Shown here: positions 41,182 to 49,589 of the stretch, in pieces
Numbering within the stretch: the first letter of the stretch is position 1
Layout: every line of letters begins with the position of its first letter
DNA from: an uncultured Sutterella sp.
Lineage (GTDB): Bacteria > Pseudomonadota > Gammaproteobacteria > Burkholderiales > Burkholderiaceae_F
DNA length: 64,000 nucleotides
Reading direction: 5' to 3'
Assembly (NCBI GenBank): GCA_905206365.1
Contig: CAJLHF010000005.1
Location: forward strand, 1-64,000
The notes under the pieces: generated by a model
The model's database searches: none
What the model saw: the letters and a program-made list of their open reading frames with translations, nothing else
Told to the model about the DNA's origin: nothing
Translations under genes and position numbers: made by a program

Positions 41182-41607
41182 ATGAATCTTCGTATCGCCG
41201 CCGCGGCTTTCTCGGCCGTTGCCATGCTCTGCAGCTCGGTCTACGCTCAGGAGCCCGTCAACCCGCAGCCCGCCACGCCGCTCACCTACGAAAATCCCGC
41301 CTACCAGAAGATCACGCCCGACGTCGCGAAGAAGATGATGGAAGAAGGCGGCGTGGTTGTGATCGACGTGCGCGAACCCAACGAATACGCCGAAGGCCAC
41401 GTCAAGGGTGCCGTGAACGTTCCGCTCTCGACCCTGAAGCCCGGCGTCAAGCTCGAAGCCGCCCCCGACCTCAATCAAAAGGTGCTCGTGCAGTGCAAGT
41501 CGGGTGTTCGTGCCGAAAAGGCCTCGAAGATTCTCGTTGAATCGGGTTACAAGCACGTTTACAACTTTTACGGGACGAGCCAGTGGCCGTTCGGTCTCGT
41601 GAAGTAA
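41182..41607 (+). CDS. Periplasmic rhodanese-like protein
   Basis: A 141-aa single-domain rhodanese with a signal peptide (NLRIAAAAFSAVAMLCSSVYA). The domain has VVVIDVREPNEYAEGHVKGAVN and the active-site loop VQCKSGVRA with the catalytic Cys, so it can carry a persulfide. The length fits a single-domain periplasmic sulfurtransferase of the PspE/GlpE type. It stands alone and ends with a strong terminator. It may handle thiosulfate or polysulfide; that is inferred from the family. Confidence 0.9.
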   Translation: MNLRIAAAAFSAVAMLCSSVYAQEPVNPQPATPLTYENPAYQKITPDVAKKMMEEGGVVVIDVREPNEYAEGHVKGAVNVPLSTLKPGVKLEAAPDLNQKVLVQCKSGVRAEKASKILVESGYKHVYNFYGTSQWPFGLVK

Positions 41608-41632
41608 GCGTCAACTTACTTTAAAGACCTTG

Positions 41633-41670
41633 AAAAAGCCCGAAGCAATATTAAGCTTCGGGCTTTTTCG
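41633..41670. terminator. Bidirectional terminator between rhodanese and LysR genes
   Basis: GCCCGAAGC (41638-41646) pairs with GCTTCGGGC (41655-41663) around an 8-nt AT loop, with an A-run on the left and a T-run on the right. Confidence 0.9.
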
Positions 41671-41682
41671 TTTTGCCTTTCG

Positions 41683-42609
41683 TCACCGGACAAACTGTCT
41701 GGGCTTTTCGTGCAACCACTGTTCGAACGCTTCTCGGAGCGAAAAGCGCATGTACTCCGCGTGCGGCGAAAGTTCCATGCCTTTGCGCCGGAAAAAAGAC
41801 ACGCTCAACGGAGCGAGCGGGAACGCTTCCTTGGGCAGTGCCCGCAGACGCCCCTCATAACGCGGATCCTCCGCCGTACTTAAAGGCGACAGGCTCAACG
41901 CCCGCCGTCTCCCCTTGAGAGCGTCGATCCCGTAAAAGTCGCAAATCGTCAAACTTTTCGGCATGCCCGCACCGAATTTCACGAGCTCGCTCGTCAGAAA
42001 GTCCTCGTCCTGAGCCGTGGACAACCACTCGCTTTCGGCAAAAAGGCGACGCAAGTCGGCACCGGGTTCGAAAATCGGATGCGACGGGTGCGCGACCACA
42101 CCCTGATCGACCTCAAAGAGCCGCTCTTCGACGAGACGTCCGAGCTCCTGATGCCGATAACGCCCTACGAGAAGAAGCGACAGATCCACCCGATCGGTCA
42201 AGATGAGCGGCAGACAGTCCGAGAGAAAACCGCTCGAAAACACGATTTTCACGTCTGGGAATCTCGACCGGAAGCGCCCGACCGCTTCGGCAAGCACCTC
42301 GGGTTGCAGTACGGGCGTCACTGCAAGACGCAACGTGGGTCGCGTGCCCGCCACAATCGCCTCCACCGCCGCGGTCGCCCGATCCGAATTCGTGGCGATC
42401 GTTTCCGCATAGGGGAGAAGCTCCAAGCCCGCCCGATTCAAGCGCAACCCGTTCGAACCGCGGTCGAAAAGCTCGGCTCCCAAATCGGCCTCGAGCCCGG
42501 AGATCGCTTTGGCGACCGTCGATTGCGTCAGCGAGAGACGGGCGGCTGCCGCACGCACGCTTCCGGTGTGTACAACGGCGAGAAACGCCTTGATTTGACG
42601 GATTTTCAT
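41683..42609 (-). CDS. LysR-family transcriptional regulator
   Basis: A 308-aa regulator with the N-terminal helix-turn-helix IRQIKAFLAVVHTGSVRAAAARLSLTQSTVAKAISGLE and a C-terminal periplasmic-binding-like effector domain (PTLRLAVTPVLQPEVL onward). ATG 42609 is chosen over an upstream TTG. It lies 205 bp downstream of the FMN/FAD reductase gene on the same strand. That gap contains two GC-rich hairpins, so it may have its own promoter. It could control the reductase; the ligand is unknown. Confidence 0.92.
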   Translation of the reverse strand: MKIRQIKAFLAVVHTGSVRAAAARLSLTQSTVAKAISGLEADLGAELFDRGSNGLRLNRAGLELLPYAETIATNSDRATAAVEAIVAGTRPTLRLAVTPVLQPEVLAEAVGRFRSRFPDVKIVFSSGFLSDCLPLILTDRVDLSLLLVGRYRHQELGRLVEERLFEVDQGVVAHPSHPIFEPGADLRRLFAESEWLSTAQDEDFLTSELVKFGAGMPKSLTICDFYGIDALKGRRRALSLSPLSTAEDPRYEGRLRALPKEAFPLAPLSVSFFRRKGMELSPHAEYMRFSLREAFEQWLHEKPRQFVR

Positions 42610-42736
42610 AATCAAGCTGAATTTGACTGAAGTCGATGTCTACCTACGGGGGAGCGGAGCCGGATGATCGAAAATTATCGCTTTTCCGCGCGCTTGCGCG
42701 GTGCGTGATCTGTTCTCTTGGACGACACGGTACGAA

Positions 42737-42807
42737 GACGGGCGCTCCGCCTGCGCGAAGCGCCCGTGTGCGATCGGCTCGGCGAAGCACGAACTACGTG
42801 CTTCGCA
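42737..42807 (-). terminator. Hairpins after the FMN/FAD reductase gene
   Basis: GCGAAGCAC / GTGCTTCGC (42783-42807) sits 8 nt after the reductase stop, and ACGGGCGCT / AGCGCCCGT (42737-42766) follows. Neither has a strong T-run on the minus strand, so termination may be partial. Confidence 0.45.
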
Positions 42808-42814
42808 TTAAGAA

Positions 42815-44791
42815 TCACGCCGAAGCCAACTCCCGGCCGACGAGCCACCCCCAGGTCGCCGCGCGACCCGCGCAGAAGCCGCCGATCAGATTCGGATACG
42901 TGTTCGCAAAGAACGATCCGCTGTCCTGACCGATCACGTAGAGCCCCGGGATGGAATTGCCCTCGGTATCGATCGCCTGCATGTGCGTATCGATCTGGAT
43001 ACCGTCGAGCGTGCAAAGCGAGTAACCCGCATTCTTCACCCCGTAGTACGGTGCCTTTTCAAGAGGCGCAAGACGGAATGCTTCCTTACCGAAGTCTTCG
43101 TCGACGCCCTTGTGCGCCAATTCGTTGTAGCGCTTCACGGTGGCGGCAAGCTTCTCGGGGGGCAGATGCAACTTGCGAGCAAGCTCCTCGATCGTGTCGG
43201 CTTTCTGAACAAAACCTTGCTCGATCAGCTGCGGCAAAACCGTCGATTCGATGAACTGCCACTCGAAAATCGGTCGGGCTCCGTTCGGGTGCGGGTGGAG
43301 ACGAGCGCAACCCGCCATACACGTCTTCTGAACGAAATCGGTCCAGGTTGCGTCGAAAATCGAGTAGTGGCAATGCCCCTTTTGATATTCGTCCGCGTGA
43401 AGAATTCCTTCGTAGGTACCCGACTCGTTGAAGAAGCGTTCCCCGTCGGCATTGACCTTGAGCCAGGGCTGACTGCCCGGCCAGAAGGTACCCATGTCGG
43501 TCTTTTTCATCGCCTCGATGCCGGGCTCCTGCTCCGGACGCAACGCGCTGCGGTCGAACTGCGCCATCGAGTGCGTCTCGTCCATCTTGGCACCCACCCA
43601 GAGGCAGGCGCGGATCCCGTCGCCGAGCGCCCCCGGCATCGATTTGTTTCCTCCCAGGATTCGAAGGTTCCAGGGCTGAAGCGCTTCGAGCATCGCATAG
43701 TTGCGACAATAGCCGCCCGTAGCGATCACGGTTCCTTTCGAGGCACGATACCGAACGAGCTTGCCGTCGGCATTTTGCGCGATGCACCCCGTCACGCGTC
43801 CGTCGACGCGTTCGAGCTTGAGCATCTTGGTATTGTAATGAAACTCCGCACCGTGCTTGACGGCGTAGTCGTAGAGCACGGCATTGCCGTTCAGACGCTT
43901 GCCGCCCTTTTCGGCTTCCCAGCGCGCCAAGGGCCATTTGGGCGTATGGCACGACGGCCAGGCCGGATACCGCGACTCGGCGGGCGAATCGACCGTCTCG
44001 TGCCAAAGTTCGACGCCGCGCTCGGCCAGACGGTCGCCGTACCAGTTCATGACCTCGCCCGAACGGTCGACAAAGGTCTTGAGGAGCCGCTGATCGACGT
44101 GTCCGCCCGCAGTCTTCGTCGCATAGGCGATGAAGTCGAACTTGTCGATCTTCGTCCCCCACTTTTTCTGGTAACGCGAATCGATTGCCGCAAAGCCTTC
44201 GCGCACGCCCGTGCCGACGGCGAATCGGTCGATGCCGATCACGCGCGCACCCTGCTCGGCGGCCGACGCCACGGCAAACATACCGCTCGTACCGCAACCG
44301 ACGACGAGCACTTCGGCATCGATCGTAAGGGCAATGTCTTTTTCGTCGATGACGGGAGGTTTGCCGAGCCAGTCGGTCGGATCCTCCTCGGCGGGCTTCG
44401 TCTCGTGCTTCACGACCTCGACGGGAATTTCTCCCTTGGCCTGCTCGATGCACTTCGCAGCCGCACGAGAAACGGCGTCCGACGTGACGGTAGCCCCGGA
44501 GACCGCATCGATCGATGCGGTTTGCTTTTCCATGAGCAGAGCCTTGAGTTTGTTTGCGGCGGCCTGCCCGATCGCGGGCGTCTCGCCCGAAGCGTCGATC
44601 ACGACGTCGGTGATGCGATTCGCATCGAACGTCATCGTGACGGTTACGTCACCGGCGATACCGGTTGCTTTCGCCGTATAGGTGCCGGGCGTGTAAATTC
44701 GGGCGGGGGCGGCATGCAACAGCGAAGCGGCGGCAGCCGCCCCGGTTGCGACGCCGGCGCGCAAGAGATTGCGACGGGTCAATGCGGTCAT
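42815..44791 (-). CDS. Tat-exported FMN/FAD reductase (urocanate-reductase type)
   Basis: A 658-aa periplasmic flavoprotein. A Tat signal (LTRRNLLRAGVATGAAA) is followed by an FMN-binding domain (residues 35-115) with the flavinylation motif SGATVTS, whose Thr normally carries covalent FMN. An FAD domain follows (EVLVVGCGTSGMFAVASAA) and the end is GLYVIGQDSGSFFANTYPN. There is no heme domain, so the covalent FMN probably accepts electrons from a separate donor, as in UrdA-like enzymes. The acceptor, probably an unsaturated organic acid, is unknown. AAGGAG lies 8 nt before the ATG. The LysR gene downstream may regulate it. Confidence 0.9.
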   Translation of the reverse strand: MTALTRRNLLRAGVATGAAAAASLLHAAPARIYTPGTYTAKATGIAGDVTVTMTFDANRITDVVIDASGETPAIGQAAANKLKALLMEKQTASIDAVSGATVTSDAVSRAAAKCIEQAKGEIPVEVVKHETKPAEEDPTDWLGKPPVIDEKDIALTIDAEVLVVGCGTSGMFAVASAAEQGARVIGIDRFAVGTGVREGFAAIDSRYQKKWGTKIDKFDFIAYATKTAGGHVDQRLLKTFVDRSGEVMNWYGDRLAERGVELWHETVDSPAESRYPAWPSCHTPKWPLARWEAEKGGKRLNGNAVLYDYAVKHGAEFHYNTKMLKLERVDGRVTGCIAQNADGKLVRYRASKGTVIATGGYCRNYAMLEALQPWNLRILGGNKSMPGALGDGIRACLWVGAKMDETHSMAQFDRSALRPEQEPGIEAMKKTDMGTFWPGSQPWLKVNADGERFFNESGTYEGILHADEYQKGHCHYSIFDATWTDFVQKTCMAGCARLHPHPNGARPIFEWQFIESTVLPQLIEQGFVQKADTIEELARKLHLPPEKLAATVKRYNELAHKGVDEDFGKEAFRLAPLEKAPYYGVKNAGYSLCTLDGIQIDTHMQAIDTEGNSIPGLYVIGQDSGSFFANTYPNLIGGFCAGRAATWGWLVGRELASA

Positions 44792-44951
44792 GAAACGTCT
44801 CCTTTGGTGTAGTCGTTCGGCCGGATGTTTTCACAGTCCGGCTTCAACGATCATACGATGCGACCGCACCGCACCCCGCGGAAGTTTTTTCGCCCCGTTC
44901 GCCGAAAGCGAACGCACTCGTTTGCGCTTTTCCGGCTTCGAATCGGACCGT

Positions 44952-45713
44952 TTACTTCAACGTCACGTCCCGTTCGCCCCCTTCGAGAGCGGTTGTCGAA
45001 GCATCTCCCGAAAAGAGCCGTGCGACGCGGTCGGACGCCATGATGGCGCCGCGCGCGAGAACGAGCGACACCAATACCGTGAGGGCGAGCCACACCCAAA
45101 AGCCCGCCCGACCTTCCGAGCGCAACATCGTGCTTCCCTTCATTGCGAAAAAGAGCGCCGCGAAGACCACGCACGCGGAAAAGACGGTCGTCAAAATCCC
45201 CGCGACGAGGTCGCGCCGGCTGCCCGCCTCGACGACGAGACCGGGCTTCGCGGGATCGAACCGTACGAGAACCGTCTCGCCCGGCTTTCGGACGTCACCC
45301 TCTTCGCGCGACGTCAGAAAGCGCGCCTCGACGGTGCGGCCCGGCTCGGGTTCGTAACGAACGACTTCGTAGTACACAAGTCGCGTCATCTCCCGGTCGT
45401 CATGTCGATAGCGCCTCTCCTCGACGTCGACGCGAACGATTTCGGCTTCGGCGGTGAGTCCCGAGCGCGCGAGCGTGAGGTCCGTCTTCACGAGCTGCGC
45501 CCCGTAAAGAAGACCGTAGAGGCCGAGAAGAACAAACAGACACGAAGCAACGTAAAAAAGGGCGGGCATCCACATGGGTTTTCTCTTTCGGTCGTCCCGC
45601 AAGCCCGGAATCGCTTGCGGAGTCCTTGACGCCCGGCCACGCCGAGCCTTCGCCTGCAGGTAGGCGAACCCGAAAAAAAGCAAAAGGCCGATGAGCGTCA
45701 GGGTGAATTTCAT
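44952..45713 (-). CDS. Membrane protein with DUF3592-like domain
   Basis: A 253-aa inner-membrane protein. Hydrophobic segments lie near residues 3-20, 50-70, 165-190 and 205-225. The segment between the second and third (about 75-160) is a beta-rich soluble domain of DUF3592 type: LTAEAEIVRVDVEERRYRH, VVRYEPEPGRTVEARFLTS and GETVLVRFDPAKPGLVV. Function is unknown in the family. It is transcribed away from fumarase and convergent with nothing close; no operon partner is evident. Confidence 0.75.
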   Translation of the reverse strand: MKFTLTLIGLLLFFGFAYLQAKARRGRASRTPQAIPGLRDDRKRKPMWMPALFYVASCLFVLLGLYGLLYGAQLVKTDLTLARSGLTAEAEIVRVDVEERRYRHDDREMTRLVYYEVVRYEPEPGRTVEARFLTSREEGDVRKPGETVLVRFDPAKPGLVVEAGSRRDLVAGILTTVFSACVVFAALFFAMKGSTMLRSEGRAGFWVWLALTVLVSLVLARGAIMASDRVARLFSGDASTTALEGGERDVTLK

Positions 45714-45982
45714 TGCGAAGGGGGGCGCTGCGGAGAAGCGCGAGAAAAAGCCGATGCCTTATCTTCGCACGTTGCGAGGGCGACGCGCGGTTTTTCCAAA
45801 AACCGTATCGGGCTCCCATAAGCTCGAACTTCTCGCAAACAGAAGCTCTCCGACCTTTTCCCGCATACTCGGGCTCGGTACGCTTTCCACCGACGTACCG
45901 AGGCCTTTCTCAGCGTCTCGAGCGCCTTTTCCATTCACGAACGCGGCCGGGGCAACACCCGCCGCACGGCCGGAAATACCCC

Positions 45983-46882
45983 ATGACATTCACCCCGGAA
46001 GAGAAGCGCTTCACCGATGTGATGGCGCAATTTACGACGTACTTCGGCAAACACTTGCCCGACGACGTCATGGAAAAACTCGCGCGGCTTCGCGAGGAAC
46101 AAACCTCCGACATCGCCCGCCTCGTCTACGACGCAATGTTCACGGACCTGGCCATGGCCGCCGAGCGCGACGTGCCCTGTTGCCAGGATACGGGCGTCAT
46201 TCAATACTACGTGCGTCTCGGCGCGGACTTTCCCGTTAGGAACGGACTCGAAGCATGTTTGCGCGAAGCGGTGCGCCGTGCGACGACAAGCGCCCCTTTG
46301 CGCCACAACGCCGTGCAGATTTTCGACGAGAAAAATACGGGCGACAACACGGGAGTCCGCATTCCCTGGATCGACCTCGAACTGGTCCCCGATTCGGACG
46401 AATGCACGATTTACGGTTATATGGCCGGGGGCGGATGCTCGCTGCCCGGCGCGGCGAAAGTTTTGATGCCCGTTGAGGGCTACGAGGCGATCGTGCAGTT
46501 CGTCTTCGATACGATCTGCGAACGGGGCGTGAATGCGTGTCCGCCGCTTTTGGTCGGGATCGGCATCGCGGGTTCGGTCGACGTTGCCGCCACGCTCGCC
46601 AAACGAGCGCTCATGCGTCCGGCGGACTCGCACATCGACAACGCGCGCGGAGCCGAATTCGAACGGATGCTCGCCGACGGCCTCGATCGACTCGACATCG
46701 GTCCGGGCGGACTCACGGGCCGCAAAACCGTGATGGGCGTCAACGTCGAAGTCGCAGCCCGCCATCCGTCGTGCCTGGCGGTTTCGGTACAGACGGGTTG
46801 CTGGGCGCATCGCCGCGCGGCCATTCGTTTCAAGAGCGACCTCTCCTTCGAGGTCCTGACGCACAAGGGGGCCCTATGCTGA
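45983..46882 (+). CDS. Class I fumarase/tartrate dehydratase, alpha subunit
   Basis: A 299-aa Fe-S hydro-lyase subunit of the FumA-N/TtdA family. Cysteines expected to bind the [4Fe-4S] cluster are visible in VPCCQDTGVIQYYV, GGGCSLPGAAKVL and QTGCWAHRRA. Other marks are DNTGVRIPWIDLELV and PPLLVGIGIAGSVD. With the beta subunit it interconverts fumarate and malate, oxygen-sensitively, in the cytoplasm. Its stop overlaps the beta start by 7 nt. L-tartrate dehydratase has the same architecture; the presence of mdh nearby favours fumarase. Confidence 0.92.
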   Translation: MTFTPEEKRFTDVMAQFTTYFGKHLPDDVMEKLARLREEQTSDIARLVYDAMFTDLAMAAERDVPCCQDTGVIQYYVRLGADFPVRNGLEACLREAVRRATTSAPLRHNAVQIFDEKNTGDNTGVRIPWIDLELVPDSDECTIYGYMAGGGCSLPGAAKVLMPVEGYEAIVQFVFDTICERGVNACPPLLVGIGIAGSVDVAATLAKRALMRPADSHIDNARGAEFERMLADGLDRLDIGPGGLTGRKTVMGVNVEVAARHPSCLAVSVQTGCWAHRRAAIRFKSDLSFEVLTHKGALC

Positions 46883-47502
46883 AAAAAGTTTTGACGACCC
46901 CCGTGCGGGCCGAAGACATCGAAGACCTTCGCATCGGCGACGTGATCTACCTCTCGGGCACGCTCGTTACGGCGCGCGACGACGCGCACATGCGCCTCGT
47001 GAAGCAGGGACGCAAGCTTCCCGTCGATCTCGACGGTCTCGCCATTTTCCACGCGGGCCCCATCATGGTGCCCTGCTCGGACAAGGAACACTCGGGCAGC
47101 GGCTACAAGGTCGTTTCGATCGGCCCGACCACTTCGATGCGCATGGAAAAGTTCGAGCGCGAATTCATCGCCGAAACGGGCGTGAAGGTGATCGTCGGCA
47201 AGGGCGGCATGGGTGCGGGCACGGTCGAAGGGTGTCGAACGCACAAGGCGCTTCATTGCGTTTTCCCCGGCGGTTGCGCGGTACTCGCCGCCTCGAAGGT
47301 CGAAGAAGTGACGGCTTTGCACTGGCCCGAACTCGGCATGCCCGAAGCCATGTGGGTCATGCGCGTCAGGGAGTTCGGCCCGCTCATCGTCTCGATCGAC
47401 ACGAAGGGCGGCAATCTCTTCGAGGAAAACAAGCGGACGTTTGCCGAACGCAAGCAACCGATCGTGGATGAAATCTCGGCGAAGGTCGATTATTTCGATT
47501 GA
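46876..47502 (+). CDS. Class I fumarase/tartrate dehydratase, beta subunit
   Basis: A 208-aa subunit of the FumA-C/TtdB family. Marks are LRIGDVIYLSGTLVTARDDAH, GLAIFHAGP, SIGPTTSMRMEKFE with substrate-binding residues, and VGKGGMG. It completes the two-subunit dehydratase with the overlapping upstream gene, indicating translational coupling. Oxygen-sensitive class I fumarases suit an anaerobe. A bidirectional terminator follows. Confidence 0.93.
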   Translation: MLKKVLTTPVRAEDIEDLRIGDVIYLSGTLVTARDDAHMRLVKQGRKLPVDLDGLAIFHAGPIMVPCSDKEHSGSGYKVVSIGPTTSMRMEKFEREFIAETGVKVIVGKGGMGAGTVEGCRTHKALHCVFPGGCAVLAASKVEEVTALHWPELGMPEAMWVMRVREFGPLIVSIDTKGGNLFEENKRTFAERKQPIVDEISAKVDYFD

Positions 47503-48478
47503 GAACCCGAGCTCTTTTTCGAGGCCGCCCGGCAGGTTTGTCGGGCGGCCGTTTCGTTGTCCGCCGAGAACGGCTCGGCATGATTTCGCATCACCGCGAG
47601 GAAGGCCTCGGCCGCCCTCGAAACGTAACGGCTCATGCGGGACGCCGCATAAACGACACGCTCGGGCATTTCCGGATCGAGCGCGAAAAACCGCACCTCG
47701 GCGCTCGTACGGCGCGCAAGCGTGTCGGGGACGAGCGTCGCGCCGAGACCCGCGGCCGCGAGCGCGAGAGCCGCGGCAAGCGACTCGCTTTCAAGAACCA
47801 CGCGAGGCACGGCGCCCGTACGCCGTTGAAGTTCGAGAGCAACGTCGTGGAGGTGCTGTCCGGGTTTCATTCGGATGAAGGGGCGCCCGTCCAAACGCGA
47901 GAACGGGAAGCGCGGCCGTCCGTCGGCGTCCCGCTCGGGAATCCATCCGTCGAGCACCGGGTTCTCCGGGTCCACGGCGACCACGAAACGCTCGCAAAAG
48001 AGGGGCGTCAGCTTCAAATCCGAAGGATCCGAAGGTTCGACGAGGATGGAAAGATCGGTACGTCCCTCGCGCGCCGCGCGCTCGAGTTCGGCCGTCGTCC
48101 CTTCGACAAGTTCGAGCTCGACGTCGGGATACGCGCGTCGAAAGACGGGAAGCACGTCCGCAAGAAGGATCGTTTCTCGGAATTCGGAAACCCCGAGCCG
48201 CAACGTCCCGCGTACGCCCGAAGCGAGATCCGCAAGCTCGCGCCGACACAGGTCGCGCTCGCATTCGATGCGCGTTTCGGCCCGAAGAATGCGCTCGCCT
48301 GCGCCGTCAAACGCAAAGGCCGCGACGAGCGCTCGAGCACTTCGAACCCCCAGGCGCGCTCGATCCGGGCAAGCGCCTGCGAGAGCCCCGATTGCGTGAC
48401 CCCCAATTCCCGCGCCGCGCGGGTGATGCTCGACGAACGGGCGAGCGTTTGGAGAATGCGTACGGTCGATTCGGCCAC
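47490..48478 (-). pseudogene. LysR-family regulator, frameshifted
   Basis: The helix-turn-helix half (ILQTLARSSSITRAARELG, QSGLSQALARIERAWGFEVLE, RPLRLTA) is in one frame from ATG 48478. The rest of a complete LysR protein (GERILRAETRIECERDLCR, GTLRLGVSEFRETILLADV and the whole effector domain) continues in another frame from about 48300 to 47490. Restoring one G near 48300-48304 in a GGCG/CAGG context would give RLTAAGERIL, the normal LysR sequence. It is either a recent single-base deletion or a sequencing error. It is divergent from nothing and lies just downstream of mdh in the same orientation. Confidence 0.8.
47523..47550. terminator. Terminator between fumarase and the LysR pseudogene
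   Basis: GGCCGCCCG (47523-47531) pairs with CGGGCGGCC (47542-47550) around a 10-nt loop. It overlaps the last codons of the convergent LysR frame. Confidence 0.75.
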
Positions 48479-48500
48479 GGGCGCCCTCCGAAAAGGTCGC

Positions 48501-49499
48501 TCAGTGCTTGGGAAGGAACGCCTTCACGGCTTCGGCCTCAAGGGCGAGCTCGGCGACGTTGCGCTCGATCCGGGCGCGAAGTGCTTCGGAAATCGCCAGG
48601 TCCGCAACGGGACGCGCGACACCGCCTTCCGTGCGGCAGGGGAAACCGAAAACCATCCCTTCGGGAACGCCGTACTCTCCTTCGGAGGGAACGGCCATCG
48701 TCACCCACCGCTCGCCCGAGCCGAGCGCCCAGTCGCGCATGTGGTCGATCGCGGCGGAAGCGGCCGATGCCGCGGAACTCGCGCCGCGCGCGGCGAGAAT
48801 CGCACCGCCCCGCTTGGCAACGACGGGTTCGAATTCGTCGTGAAGCCACGCGGCGTCGAGCTTGCCGGCCACCGGTTCGCCCTTGACGGTCGCGAACGAG
48901 ACGTCGGCCGCCATGGTCGGGCTGTGGTTCCCCCAGACGGCGACGCGGTCGATGTCGGCCACGCGGCAGCCGAGTTTTTTCGCGAGTTGCGCTTCGGCGC
49001 GATTCTGATCGAGCCGCATGAGAGCGGAGAAATTGCGCGCAGCGAGCTCGGGCGCGTTTTTCATCGCGATCATCGCATTCGTGTTGCAGGGATTGCCGAC
49101 GACGAGCACCTTCACGTCGCGCGAGGCCGAGGCGTTGAGCGCGCGCCCCTGCTCGACGAAAATGCGGGCGTTGGCTTCGAGCAAATCGGCGCGCTCCATC
49201 CCCGGAGCACGCGGACGCGCCCCGACAAGAAGAGCGTAGTCCGCGTCGCGGAACGCCTCGACGGGATCGCGAAAGGCGGAAAGCCCCTCAAGAAGCGGGA
49301 ACGCGCAGTCTTCGAGTTCCATCATGGTGCCGGTGAGTCGAGCGCTCGACGCGGACTCGGCGCGCTCGAGAAGCCGCAACTCCACGGGCTGGTCGGCCCC
49401 GAGCATGGCCCCCGAAGCAATGCGGAAAAGAAGCGAGTAGCCGATCTGACCGGCCGGGCCCGTGACGGCCACGCGAACGGGTTTTTTCATGGTATCCAT
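48501..49499 (-). CDS. mdh: Malate dehydrogenase
   Basis: A 332-aa NAD-dependent malate dehydrogenase of the cytosolic/betaproteobacterial type: VAVTGPAGQIGYSLLFRIASG (nucleotide fold), GARPRAPGMERADLL, the catalytic/substrate motif ALMRLDQNRA, and WGNHSPTMAADV with the catalytic His. It interconverts malate and oxaloacetate and pairs functionally with the nearby fumarase. GAGG lies 8 nt before the first ATG (MDTMKK); a second ATG three codons in is equally possible. It is separated from the hydrogenase genes by a hairpin. Confidence 0.96.
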   Translation of the reverse strand: MDTMKKPVRVAVTGPAGQIGYSLLFRIASGAMLGADQPVELRLLERAESASSARLTGTMMELEDCAFPLLEGLSAFRDPVEAFRDADYALLVGARPRAPGMERADLLEANARIFVEQGRALNASASRDVKVLVVGNPCNTNAMIAMKNAPELAARNFSALMRLDQNRAEAQLAKKLGCRVADIDRVAVWGNHSPTMAADVSFATVKGEPVAGKLDAAWLHDEFEPVVAKRGGAILAARGASSAASAASAAIDHMRDWALGSGERWVTMAVPSEGEYGVPEGMVFGFPCRTEGGVARPVADLAISEALRARIERNVAELALEAEAVKAFLPKH

Positions 49500-49519
49500 G
49501 GAGTTGCCTCACTGAATCG

Positions 49520-49551
49520 GCGCCGCTCGTCCGTCGTCGGGCGAGCGGCGC
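49520..49551 (-). terminator. Hairpin between hydrogenase and mdh genes
   Basis: CGCCGCTCG (49521-49529) pairs with CGAGCGGCG (49542-49550) around a 12-nt loop. It ends or attenuates the hydrogenase transcript before mdh. There is no good T-run on the minus strand. Confidence 0.5.
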
Positions 49552-49589
49552 GGGAATGGGTGGATGTTCGGAGCGCTTTGCGAATGCTT

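Noticed and set aside
40834..41556. A 240-codon minus-strand frame opposite the rhodanese gene
   Set aside because: It overlaps a well-supported rhodanese gene on the other strand and its translation has no domain or codon-bias support.
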